Source of the DNA: Gp6-AA40 sp035711805
Lineage (GTDB): Bacteria > Acidobacteriota > Vicinamibacteria > Vicinamibacterales > UBA2999
Direction of reading: 5' to 3'
Assembly (NCBI GenBank): GCA_035711805.1
Contig: DASTBV010000011.1
Location: forward strand, 1-64,000
DNA length: 64,000 bases
Shown: positions 50,819 to 58,685 of the stretch, piece by piece
Numbering within the stretch: position 1 is the first letter of the stretch
Layout: the number at the start of each line of letters is the position of its first letter
Notes under the pieces: generated by a model
Told to the model about the DNA's origin: nothing
The model's input: only the letters and a program-made list of their open reading frames with translations
The model's database searches: none
Program-made: the position numbers and the translations under genes

Positions 50819-50858
50819 GACCAGCCCTGAGGCCTGATTCCTGAGGCCTGAGGCCTGC
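50819..50858. repeat. Right inverted arm with 7-bp units
   Basis: Reverse-complement partner of 50349-50388. Read on the minus strand, it is GCAGG followed by CCTCAGG, CCTCAGG, AATCAGG, CCTCAGG and GCTGGTC. It ends one base before the stop codon of the TPR-like gene. Confidence 0.85.
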
Positions 50859-51656
50859 TCATTTCCAATCCGTTTTCAGCTTTTCCCATTCGGCGCGCAT
50901 GGCGGCGGCGCCGTCCGCCTGTTCACGAACCGGACGCATCCGAGCGCGTTCGGGGATGAGCACTTCCATCGCGACCCGATCGAGATCGGCGCGCAGGTCC
51001 GCGGCATCGGCGCCGAGCGCGGCGCGGACCCAGCCCGCGACTGCGGCATCCCATGCGCGATCGAGATCTCCGCTCCCGCGCGCGCCCACGACGAGCCAGT
51101 AGTTCGCGACAGCGCTGCCGGGGTCGTCGCGCAGCTCGTCCTCCATCCGCTCGACGATGCGCGCATACACGGGGCTGCGGCGATCGGCCGGACGCGCCTG
51201 GGCCTGACGGTCGAGCGCGTTCGACCACCAGTCGAGGAGCTTGCCGCGCTCGCCAACGCCGAGCAGTGCCGCACGTCCCAGTGCGTTGTCGAACACGTCG
51301 GCCGCGGCACCGAAGGCGTCGCCGAAATAGAGGGTCTGTCCGAGGCCAATGAGCAGGTCGAGTTGATCGCGCGGCGTCAGCGCGTCGATCCGTACGGCGG
51401 CCAGGCTCGTACGCGCCGCCGCCAGATCGTCGGCGGCGCCTCCGGAGCGAAAGCGCTCCAGGTGGGCGCGTCCGAGGACCAGCGACGCCGCATCCCCGAC
51501 CTTCGGGTCGACGCGCGCCGCCGCGGCAGCGTCAATCGCCGCGTCATAACTCCCCGAGTTGTACAGCGCGCGAGCACGAGCCAGCGCAGCCGGCTGCGCC
51601 GCCACGGAGGCGGCCGGCAGGACCGCGAGCGCCAGCGTTACCACGAGGCGTGTCAT
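50859..51656 (-). CDS. Secreted alpha-helical (TPR-like) protein
   Basis: A 265-residue exported protein. The signal peptide is MTRLVVTLALAVLPAASVAAQ, and helical repeat pairs follow (ALARARALYNSGSYDAAIDAAAAARV; GQTLYFGDAFGAAADVFDNAL), resembling TPR units. No catalytic residues are seen. The ATG at 51656 is chosen because the signal peptide begins there. A TACGAT hexamer ends six bases before it, suggesting a leaderless message. It is divergent from pcnB, with 71 bases between the starts. The stop codon touches the right arm of the four-helix-bundle element. Confidence 0.75.
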   Translation of the reverse strand: MTRLVVTLALAVLPAASVAAQPAALARARALYNSGSYDAAIDAAAAARVDPKVGDAASLVLGRAHLERFRSGGAADDLAAARTSLAAVRIDALTPRDQLDLLIGLGQTLYFGDAFGAAADVFDNALGRAALLGVGERGKLLDWWSNALDRQAQARPADRRSPVYARIVERMEDELRDDPGSAVANYWLVVGARGSGDLDRAWDAAVAGWVRAALGADAADLRADLDRVAMEVLIPERARMRPVREQADGAAAMRAEWEKLKTDWK

Positions 51657-51714
51657 GGTCGAATCGTAGATCACGTTGTCGGTCCGCTGCCCGGCTGCCC
51701 CGAAATGCGTTTGG

Positions 51715-51720
51715 TACAAT
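51715..51720 (+). promoter_or_regulatory. -10 element directly before pcnB
   Basis: TACAAT ends seven bases before the pcnB ATG, so RNA would begin at or within a base or two of the start codon. No Shine-Dalgarno sequence fits in the space. No clear -35 is visible upstream. Confidence 0.45.
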
Positions 51721-51727
51721 TGCGCCG

Positions 51728-53050
51728 ATGCGCGAACCGGTGATCGTGCCGCGGGATCAGCACACCATCTCGCGGAAAGAGGTCGATCCCGACGCGCTCA
51801 AGGTGCTGTACCGGCTGCACCAGAACGAATACGTCGCCTATCTCGTCGGTGGCAGCGTACGCGATCTCCTCCTCGGCCGCCGGCCGAAGGACTTCGACAT
51901 TGGCACCTCCGCCCATCCGTACCAGGTCAAGCGCCTCTTCAAGAACTGCTGGATCATCGGTCGCAGGTTCCGGCTGGCCCACGTCCGTTTCGGTCCCAAG
52001 ACGATCGAAGTCGCGACGTTTCGCCGCCAGCTGAGCGCCCAGGAGCTCGCCGCACCCGACGAACCCTCTCCAGGCGCGGCTGGTGGCGACGGTGGGCAGG
52101 ACACCACGGAGCCGGCGGAGCGCGCGGATCGACTGCTGCACCGCGACAACACATTCGGCACGCCCGAAGAGGATGCGTTCCGGCGCGACTTCACGATCAA
52201 TGCGCTGTTCTACGACATCGGTTCGTTTTCGATCATCGACTACACCGGCGGCCTGCAGGACCTGAAGGACGGTCTCGTTCGCTCGATCGGCGATCCGGTT
52301 GAACGATTTCAGGAGGACCCGGTCCGCATGCTGCGCGCGGTCGCCATGGCCGCGCGGCTCGGCTTCCGCATCGATCCGCCGATCGACGAGGCGATTGCCG
52401 CACGCCGATTCGACATCGCCCGCAGTGCACCGGCGCGGCTGATGGAGGAGCTGTACAAGCTCCTCCGATCGGGCTCGGCCGAACGCGCGTTCCGGATGCT
52501 CGCCGAACGACGGCTGCTCGAACCGGTGGCGCAGGAGCTGCAGCGCGGCGCCACCGAGCGGCTGTGGGAGTCGCTTGCCGCGCTGGACGCCTATCGGCGG
52601 CGATTCGACGACATCCCCGAAACGCTGACGAACGCCGTCCTGCTCGGCTCGCTGCTCGTGCCGCTGGGCCACGCGTTCCGGTCGTCGGCACCGCCGCCGC
52701 GCGATGGCGAACCGAGAAAGGAACCGCGGCTGGCGCTCGGGATGCTGCCGCTGCCGCGGCGCGACGTTGAACGGCTGCGGCAGATTCTCGGTCTGCAGCG
52801 CCGTCTCATCGACATGGGATTGTCCCCGCGCGCGCGCCGGGCGCTGATGCATCGCGGTCCGTTCCGCGACGCGTTGACGTGGCTCGAGATACACGGACAG
52901 GTGCCCGAGGTGATCGAGCACTGGAGAGGGTTCATCGAAGCCGCGGCCAGCTACGAAGGAGAGCCGGACGCCGCCGACCGCGCGCCGCGCCGCCGGCGGC
53001 GTCGCCGCCGCCGGCGCTCGTTCGGGAAGGAGACAGGAGATAGGAGATAG
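51728..53050 (+). CDS. pcnB: Poly(A) polymerase/CCA-adding enzyme family nucleotidyltransferase
   Basis: Class II nucleotidyltransferase of 440 residues. YLVGGSVRDLLLGRRPKDFDIGTSAHP has the catalytic GG and DxD, then GRRFRLAHVRFGPKTIEVATFRR, RRDFTINALFYD and the RNA/nucleotide-binding DPVRMLRAVAMAARLGFRID. GRRFRLAHV is the form found in PcnB-type poly(A) polymerases rather than CCA enzymes, so I favour RNA 3' polyadenylation; CCA addition cannot be excluded. The C-terminus is very basic (a run of Arg) and ends inside the heptamer array at 53029-53056, which supplies its last residues and stop codon. ATG at 51728. Confidence 0.88.
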   Translation: MREPVIVPRDQHTISRKEVDPDALKVLYRLHQNEYVAYLVGGSVRDLLLGRRPKDFDIGTSAHPYQVKRLFKNCWIIGRRFRLAHVRFGPKTIEVATFRRQLSAQELAAPDEPSPGAAGGDGGQDTTEPAERADRLLHRDNTFGTPEEDAFRRDFTINALFYDIGSFSIIDYTGGLQDLKDGLVRSIGDPVERFQEDPVRMLRAVAMAARLGFRIDPPIDEAIAARRFDIARSAPARLMEELYKLLRSGSAERAFRMLAERRLLEPVAQELQRGATERLWESLAALDAYRRRFDDIPETLTNAVLLGSLLVPLGHAFRSSAPPPRDGEPRKEPRLALGMLPLPRRDVERLRQILGLQRRLIDMGLSPRARRALMHRGPFRDALTWLEIHGQVPEVIEHWRGFIEAAASYEGEPDAADRAPRRRRRRRRRRSFGKETGDRR

Positions 53051-53064
53051 GAGATCCTATCTCC
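53029..53064. repeat. Head-to-head heptamer array over the pcnB stop codon
   Basis: Units of seven bases, GGAGACA, GGAGATA, GGAGATA and GGAGATC, run from 53029 to 53056 and meet an inverted unit TATCTCC (53058-53064). GGAGATAGGA (53043-53052), two bases, and TCCTATCTCC (53055-53064) form a 10-bp stem. The array includes the pcnB TAG (53048-53050) and ends one base before the convergent serC stop at 53065. It may act as a two-way terminator. Confidence 0.85.
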
Positions 53065-54162
53065 TTATCCCCGCGTCCTCTCGAACTCCCGCATGAACTC
53101 GATGAGCGCGTCCACACCCTCCTCGGGAAACGCGTTGTAAATCGACGCCCGCATTCCGCCCACGGACCGGTGTCCCTTCAAGCCGTCGAGACCGTTCGCC
53201 GTGGCTTCCTTGTTGAACAGCTTTTCCAGCTCTTCGCTCGGCAGCCGGAACGTCACGTTCATCAGCGAACGGCTCTCTTGCTGTGCCGTCCCGCGGTAAA
53301 AGCCCGATCGATCGACTTCGGTGTACAGCTTCGCGGCTTTCCGCTGATTGATGGCCGCTATCCCGGCCAGCCCGCCGAGCGACTTCAACCACTTCATCGT
53401 CAGTCCAAGGAGGTAGATCCCGAACGTCGGCGGCGTGTTGTAGAGCGAGTTGTTCTCCGCCTGCACCTTGTAATTCATCATCGTCGGCAGGTTCGCGGGA
53501 GACCGTTCGAGCAGGTCCTGCCGGATCAGGACAAGGGTCACGCCGGATGGACCGAGGTTCTTCTGCGCGCCGGCGTACAGAAGACCGAACCGGTCGAACG
53601 GCATCGGACGGCTGAAGATGTTCGACGAGGCGTCGGCAACGAGCGGAACCTGGCCGGTCGCCGGGAGATCGGTCCACTCGGTACCTTCGATCGTGTTGTT
53701 GGTGGTGATGTGGACATATGCGGCGCCAGCCGTCAGCGTCACCTCGGCCGGATTGGGAATCCGGCTGTAGTTGTCGGCCTTCGTCGATCCGGTGACGTTC
53801 ACGTCTCCGACGCGTTTCGCTTCTTTGGCCGCCTTGTCTGCCCACGAGCCGGTGTCGATGTAGTCCGCTGTCCGGCCGGCCCCCAGAAGATTCATCGGGA
53901 CCATCGAGAACTGCAGGCTTGCACCCCCCTGCAGCAGCAGCACCTGGTACCGGTCGTCGAGACCGGACAGCTCGCGGATGTCCGCGATGGCACGCGCGAG
54001 AATCTCCTCGAACGTCTTCGATCGGTGGCTGATCTCCATCACCGACATGCCGACACCCGGCAGCGACACGAGCTCGCGCTGCGCCTGCTCGAGCACCTGG
54101 AGCGGCATGACCGCCGGACCGGCGGAAAAGTTGTAGATGCGGTGCACTGTGCTAGAAGGCAT
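53065..54162 (-). CDS. serC: Phosphoserine aminotransferase
   Basis: PLP enzyme of serine synthesis (3-phosphohydroxypyruvate to phosphoserine). The 365-residue protein starts at ATG 54162, reading MPSSTVHRIYNFSAGPAVMP, and shows LLLQGGASLQFSMVPMNLL, TTNNTIEGTEW, VADASSNIFSRP and the PLP lysine in YAGAQKNLGPSGVTLVLIR. It overlaps the end of the DUF1015 gene by 11 bases, so the two are coupled. A longer frame upstream of 54162 lies inside DUF1015 and is not credible. Confidence 0.96.
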   Translation of the reverse strand: MPSSTVHRIYNFSAGPAVMPLQVLEQAQRELVSLPGVGMSVMEISHRSKTFEEILARAIADIRELSGLDDRYQVLLLQGGASLQFSMVPMNLLGAGRTADYIDTGSWADKAAKEAKRVGDVNVTGSTKADNYSRIPNPAEVTLTAGAAYVHITTNNTIEGTEWTDLPATGQVPLVADASSNIFSRPMPFDRFGLLYAGAQKNLGPSGVTLVLIRQDLLERSPANLPTMMNYKVQAENNSLYNTPPTFGIYLLGLTMKWLKSLGGLAGIAAINQRKAAKLYTEVDRSGFYRGTAQQESRSLMNVTFRLPSEELEKLFNKEATANGLDGLKGHRSVGGMRASIYNAFPEEGVDALIEFMREFERTRG

Positions 54163-55396
54163 TGGATAAGAGTCCGTCCCGCAGCTTCGGCTCGAACCAC
54201 GTCGATTTCGGCGGCATGATGCCGCCCTCATCCGAAATCGACATCAGATCGTCGACGCTGACGGGAAACAATGAAAAGGCTGCCGCGGCACGGCCGGATG
54301 AGACCGCCTCCTCCAGAAATCGGGTGCCGCGCGCGCCGCCAACGAAATCGATGCGCTTGTCGGTGCGGATATCGCCGATGGCGAGGATCGGCGACAGAAC
54401 AAGCTCCTGCAGAAGGTCAACGTCCAGTCGATCGAAGGGTCCCCGATCCCCGATCTCCGACCCCTGATCCCCGATCCCCGACCCCCGATCCCCGATCCCT
54501 ATCGTGTGCCACCGACCACCGACATACATCGACACATCGCCGCGCTGCACCGGCACGGCAGGCCCCGGTTCCACACGGAACTGCTGGCGCAGCCTTGTCA
54601 GGAGCTGGTCCGGCGAAGCGCCGGCCAGGTCTTTCACGATCCGGTTGTAGGCCAGGATCTGCACCTGATCGTGCGGGAACGCGACGCCGAGAAAGGCGTC
54701 CCACGGGCCGGGCCCACTCTGCGACCGAAGCTGCTCGCGGGCACGAGCCGCGCTCGCAGCGCGGTGGTGGCCATCCGCGATGTACAGGGCCGGCACGGCA
54801 TCGAACGCCTCGCGCAGACTCCGGCTGTCAGCGGGTGCAACCGCCCAGAGGACGTGCTGGACACCGTCGTCGGCCGTGAAATCGAACAGCGGCGCTTTCG
54901 CCGTCGCGCGCTCGACCAGATCTCCCACGCCGTCCATCGCGCGGTAGGTCAGAAATACCGGCCCGGTCTGCGCCTGGATCGCCAGCATGTGGCGCGTCCG
55001 GTCGTCCTCCTTGTCGCGGCGCGTCCGTTCGTGCTTCTTGATCCCGCCCGCATCGTATTCGTCGAGCGAGAAACAGCCGGCCACGCCTGTTTGAACGTGT
55101 TGTCCCGTTCGCAACCGGTAGACGTAGAGGGACGCGTCGTCTTCCGTCACGAGCGGCGCCGCGTTCTTCAAGCTGCGAAAGTTCTCGACCGCGCGGTCGT
55201 ACACCGCATCCGCGTACGGATCAGTTCCCGCCGGCAGATCGATTTCGGCACGTGAGACGTGCAGGAAGCTGAGCGGATTGCCATGGGCGAGCGCCGCGGC
55301 CTCGCCCGTGGTGACCACGTCGTACGGCACAGCAGCGACGTCCTTCGCAGCGGCCGGCGTTGGACGAAGTGCACGAAAAGGAAAGAGCGCGGCCAC
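54152..55396 (-). CDS. DUF1015 family protein, with heptamer-array insertion
   Basis: A 414-residue conserved protein of unknown activity. Seen: PFRALRPTPAAAKDVAAVPYDVVT at the start, FSLDEY, DGHHRAASAARAR in the middle and LDVDLLQELVLSPILAIGD near the end. DUF1015 genes often lie next to serA or serC in other bacteria, as here; a link to serine metabolism is therefore likely. Around residues 300-318 the sequence GIGDRGSGIGDQGSEIGD is encoded by eight 7-bp repeats and interrupts a conserved region, leaving the frame open. Start GTG at 55396; a perfect TATAAT ends seven bases upstream, so the message is probably leaderless. Confidence 0.9.
   Translation of the reverse strand: MAALFPFRALRPTPAAAKDVAAVPYDVVTTGEAAALAHGNPLSFLHVSRAEIDLPAGTDPYADAVYDRAVENFRSLKNAAPLVTEDDASLYVYRLRTGQHVQTGVAGCFSLDEYDAGGIKKHERTRRDKEDDRTRHMLAIQAQTGPVFLTYRAMDGVGDLVERATAKAPLFDFTADDGVQHVLWAVAPADSRSLREAFDAVPALYIADGHHRAASAARAREQLRSQSGPGPWDAFLGVAFPHDQVQILAYNRIVKDLAGASPDQLLTRLRQQFRVEPGPAVPVQRGDVSMYVGGRWHTIGIGDRGSGIGDQGSEIGDRGPFDRLDVDLLQELVLSPILAIGDIRTDKRIDFVGGARGTRFLEEAVSSGRAAAAFSLFPVSVDDLMSISDEGGIMPPKSTWFEPKLRDGLLSNAF
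54441..54496. repeat. Eight 7-bp tandem repeats inside the DUF1015 gene
   Basis: Consecutive plus-strand heptamers: CCCCGAT twice, CTCCGAC, CCCTGAT, CCCCGAT, CCCCGAC, then CCCCGAT twice, with a partial unit after 54496. Within the DUF1015 coding sequence they encode a GIGDRGS-like peptide with a seven-residue period (21 bases). Gain or loss of one unit would shift the frame. Confidence 0.9.
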
Positions 55397-55403
55397 TAGC
55401 CGG

Positions 55404-55409
55404 ATTATA
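55404..55409 (-). promoter_or_regulatory. -10 element before the DUF1015-serC operon
   Basis: The minus strand has a perfect TATAAT ending seven bases before the GTG start at 55396. Transcription would begin close to the first base of the start codon. No convincing -35 is present at 16-18 bases upstream. Confidence 0.6.
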
Positions 55410-55456
55410 CGTGTCGGTTATCATGAGGCTCCCCGTCTCCCGGGGATCCCACGTCA

Positions 55457-56731
55457 ATGACGCCCCTGGTTTTCGTCGTCGCGGTCGCGATCACGGCGGT
55501 TGTGTCGGCGATCCTGGTGCGCGCGCTTGCGGGGCGGCAGCTCGCCGAAACGCGCGGTGCCATGGCGGCACAGCTGGCCGCGGTCGAGCAGGACAACAAG
55601 TGGCTTCGCGACGAGGTTGAGCGCCACAAGCAGTCGCTCGGCTCGACGCAGGAGCTGCTGGACAAGGCCGACGCACGTCTGCGTGAGGCGTTTCAATCGC
55701 TGGCGGCTGACGCGCTCAAAGACAACCGGACATCGTTCTTCGACCTGGCGAAAACTTCGTTCGAGGGTTATCACCAGCCGATCACCGAAACCCTGAAGCG
55801 GGTCGATGACCGGCTCGGCAAGGTCGAGCACGAGCGTGTCGCCGCCTACTCGATGCTGCGCGAACAGATTTCGGCTGTCGGATCGTCCGCCGAGAAACTC
55901 TCGCGGGCGCTGCGCACACCAGCTGTGCGCGGCCGCTGGGGCGAGATGCAGCTGCGGCGTGTCGTGGAGATCGCGGGGATGGTCGAGCGGTGCGACTTCG
56001 ACGAACAGCCGGCGCTGCTGACAGAAAGCGGACGACTGCGGCCGGATCTGATCGTCCATCTGCCCGGCGGCAAACGCATCGTCGTCGATGCCAAGGCTCC
56101 GCTCGAAGCCTTTCTCGACGCGCAGGAAGCCACCGACGACGAGGCGCGGGCGGTGAAGCTGCAGGCGCACGCCCGTCAGGTGCGCGAGCACATGGACAAA
56201 CTGGGCAGCAAGGGCTACTGGGAAGCGCTCGACAACTCCCCGGAAATGGTCGTGATGTTCCTGCCCGGTGAGACGCTGTTCAGCGCCGCCCTGCAGCACG
56301 ATCTGGGCCTCATCGAACACGGCCTGCAGCAGCGGATTCTGCTGGCGAGCCCGATCACGCTCATTGCATTGCTGACGACGGTTGCGCACACGTGGCGTCA
56401 GGAAGCACTGGCGGAGAATTACCGTGAAGTGGCCGCACTCGGACGGGAGCTGTACGAACGTCTGGGTGTGCTGGCGCGACACTTCGACGATCTGCGCCGC
56501 AGGCTCGACGGGGCGGTGCAGGCGTACAACAGCGCGGCCGCCTCGTTCGAGGCGCGCGTGCTGCCGGGGGCGCGAAAGCTCCGCGACCTGAACGTGACGA
56601 CGGCGCCGGAGCTTCCGGCGGCCGAACCGATCGCCACGGTACCGCGCACGCTGAAGCAGGCCGGCCTGCTGGAGCTGGAAGAGGCGGGCGTCGCTCAGGC
56701 CGTTGGACTCGAGGACGTCGGCCAAGGTTGA
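55457..56731 (+). CDS. rmuC: DNA recombination protein RmuC
   Basis: A 424-residue protein with an N-terminal membrane helix (LVFVVAVAITAVVSAILVRAL), a coiled coil (about 30-80) and the RmuC nuclease-like domain: RGRWGEMQLRRVVEIAGM, DFDEQPA, RPDLIVHLPGGKRIVVDAKAPLEAFLDA (acidic and lysine residues of the PD-(D/E)xK fold) and EMVVMFLPGETLFSAAL. RmuC limits inversion at short inverted repeats in E. coli. It is divergent from DUF1015 and followed 16 bases later by metG. Its role is interesting here because inverted heptamer repeats lie within 3 kb. Confidence 0.93.
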   Translation: MTPLVFVVAVAITAVVSAILVRALAGRQLAETRGAMAAQLAAVEQDNKWLRDEVERHKQSLGSTQELLDKADARLREAFQSLAADALKDNRTSFFDLAKTSFEGYHQPITETLKRVDDRLGKVEHERVAAYSMLREQISAVGSSAEKLSRALRTPAVRGRWGEMQLRRVVEIAGMVERCDFDEQPALLTESGRLRPDLIVHLPGGKRIVVDAKAPLEAFLDAQEATDDEARAVKLQAHARQVREHMDKLGSKGYWEALDNSPEMVVMFLPGETLFSAALQHDLGLIEHGLQQRILLASPITLIALLTTVAHTWRQEALAENYREVAALGRELYERLGVLARHFDDLRRRLDGAVQAYNSAAASFEARVLPGARKLRDLNVTTAPELPAAEPIATVPRTLKQAGLLELEEAGVAQAVGLEDVGQG

Positions 56732-56747
56732 CGTACCATGATGGGAA

Positions 56748-58685
56748 GTGTCTGTCGCGGTTCCTCCACCCACACTTGAACTCATCAAGAGCCGAATTCA
56801 CAGGCCCACCCGCGCGATCGTGACGGCAGGGATGCCGTACGCCAACGGCCCGGTGCACCTCGGTCATCTTGCCGGCGCCCACGTCCCTGCGGACATCTAC
56901 GCCCGCTGGCTGCGCATGTTGATCGGCGGCGAGAACGTGTTGTACGTGTGCGGCAGCGACGACCACGGCTCCGCGAGCGAGTTGGCCGCGCTGCGCGCGG
57001 GCGTCCCGGTGACCGAGTTCGTACGCGACATTCACGCGCGGCAGAGCGCAACGCTCGAGCGATACCACATCAGCTTCGACGTGTATTCGGGGACGTCGCA
57101 ACCGGAGTGCCTGGCGATCACGACGCGGCTGGTCGGCGATTTCCTCCGGCGGATCCACCACAACGGCATGTTGCAGAAGCGCACGACACGCCAGTGGTAC
57201 GACCCCGTCGTCAAGCGGTTCCTGCAGGATCGGCTCGTGCGCGGACGCTGTCCGAATCCGCAGTGCGACAACGACAGCGCGATGAGCGACGAATGCGACC
57301 GGTGCGGCGCCCGCTACGACCCGAGCGATCTCGTTGACCCGCGCAGTGCGATCAGCGACGCCGTCCCGGAGCTGCGCGACACCGTGCATTGGTGGCTCGA
57401 CATGTGGCATGTCGCCGACACCCTGCGGGCGTGGATTTCCGGCAAGGCTGGTCAGTGGCGCAACGTCGTGTACAACGAAGCGATCAACACCGTCCTGCCG
57501 ACGCTCGCCTTCGACGGCGGGTCGGAAAGCGCGTACACGGCCCTCAAGGCGGCGCTTCCCGTCCACAAGCGCCAGTCGGCACCACGCCGACAGATCGCGC
57601 TGCAGTTCGACAGCACGGATGCCCTCGCACGCGCGCGGACGATGCTCTCGGAGGCCGGCGTGGCAACGGTACTGCTCGATGGCTGGGCGCACCGCTCAAT
57701 CACGCGCGACGTGGCGTGGGGTGTGCCCTTGCCGGACGATCTCGACCCGGAGATGGCGGGCAAGACGCTGTACGTCTGGCCCGAATCGCTGCTGGCCCCA
57801 ATCGCGTTCACCCAGCTTGCGCTCGCGCGGCGCGGCGAAGACCCGGAGCGATACGCCGAGTTCTGGAAGAACCCGACGGCGCAAGTGGCACAGTTCATCG
57901 GCCAGGACAATGTCTACTTCTACGTCGTCATGCAGGGCGCGCTGTGGCTCGGGGCGCAGAGCGATCCGCACCGGCTGCCTGGCGCAGGCGACCATCAGCT
58001 GACGGACGTCGTCGGCTGTTATCACCTGAAGGTCGACGGCGAGAAGATGAGCAAGTCGCGGGGGAATTTCGTGACCGCCGATCAGCTGCTCGATGACTTC
58101 TCGGCCGATCAGGTCCGCTATTTCCTGGCGTTGTCGAACCTGCAGGAAAAGGCTGCGAACTTCGACCTCGACGCGTTCCGCGATCGCAACCGGTTTCTTG
58201 CCGGCCCCATCAACGCGGCGCTGGAGCGCCCCATCTCGGCCGCACACTCGAAGTTCGATGGCATGGTTCCGGATGGCGTCCTGAACGAGAAGGTCGTGGC
58301 CACGACCGTGAAGATGGCACAGCGATACGTGAAGGCGATGTCGCGCGCCGAATATTCGACGCTGCTCTATGAAATCGAGACCTACGCGCGCCAGATCAAC
58401 AGTCTCTTCACGCAGTTCAAACCGCACGACGATCGGCACCCCGAAGAGAGCCGCCGCAATGGACTGTATTCGTCGTTTTACGTGCTGAAGACGCTGATGA
58501 TCATGCTGTATCCATTCGTTCCGGAAACGATGGACCGCGTCCGGCAATCGCTGCGTCTGCCTGCGGAGGTCTTTCGCGTCGACGAGATGGGAGTGCCCAT
58601 CCCCGCCGGCCACCGCCTCGGCGCCAAACAGGCGTTCTTCCCCGCCGTGCCGCAGAAGCCGGCCGAGCTCGGAACAACGCGCTAG
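56748..58685 (+). CDS. metG: Methionyl-tRNA synthetase with an extra internal segment
   Basis: Charges initiator and elongator tRNA-Met. The 645-residue protein has TAGMPYANGPVHLGHLAGAHVPADIYARW (HIGH-type HLGH), the zinc knuckle CPNPQC with CDRCG, ITRDVAWGVPLP, and the KMSKSRGNFVT loop. Between the segment GQWRNVVYNEAI (near residue 238) and ITRDVAWG (near 315) lies about 65 residues not seen in most MetG proteins. The C-terminal tRNA-binding/dimerisation domain of E. coli MetG is absent. The start is GTG at 56748; no strong ribosome site is present apart from GGGAA. It follows rmuC closely. Confidence 0.94.
   Translation: MSVAVPPPTLELIKSRIHRPTRAIVTAGMPYANGPVHLGHLAGAHVPADIYARWLRMLIGGENVLYVCGSDDHGSASELAALRAGVPVTEFVRDIHARQSATLERYHISFDVYSGTSQPECLAITTRLVGDFLRRIHHNGMLQKRTTRQWYDPVVKRFLQDRLVRGRCPNPQCDNDSAMSDECDRCGARYDPSDLVDPRSAISDAVPELRDTVHWWLDMWHVADTLRAWISGKAGQWRNVVYNEAINTVLPTLAFDGGSESAYTALKAALPVHKRQSAPRRQIALQFDSTDALARARTMLSEAGVATVLLDGWAHRSITRDVAWGVPLPDDLDPEMAGKTLYVWPESLLAPIAFTQLALARRGEDPERYAEFWKNPTAQVAQFIGQDNVYFYVVMQGALWLGAQSDPHRLPGAGDHQLTDVVGCYHLKVDGEKMSKSRGNFVTADQLLDDFSADQVRYFLALSNLQEKAANFDLDAFRDRNRFLAGPINAALERPISAAHSKFDGMVPDGVLNEKVVATTVKMAQRYVKAMSRAEYSTLLYEIETYARQINSLFTQFKPHDDRHPEESRRNGLYSSFYVLKTLMIMLYPFVPETMDRVRQSLRLPAEVFRVDEMGVPIPAGHRLGAKQAFFPAVPQKPAELGTTR

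Larger units (their letters stand above)
50349..50858. mobile_element. Small element with heptamer-built inverted ends and a degraded four-helix-bundle gene
   Basis: This 510-base stretch fills the gap between polA and the convergent gene ending at 50859. It starts two bases after the polA stop and ends one base before the other stop. Its two ends are 40-base inverted arms that match at about 36 positions, and it encloses remnants of an S23/IVS-type four-helix-bundle gene. No transposase is present. I infer a mobile or formerly mobile element; an alternative is a local duplication of heptamer repeats around a decayed gene. Confidence 0.6.

Noticed and set aside
50349..54496. CRISPR-like repeat arrays
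   Set aside because: The repeats are contiguous 7-base units without spacers, and no cas genes are present.
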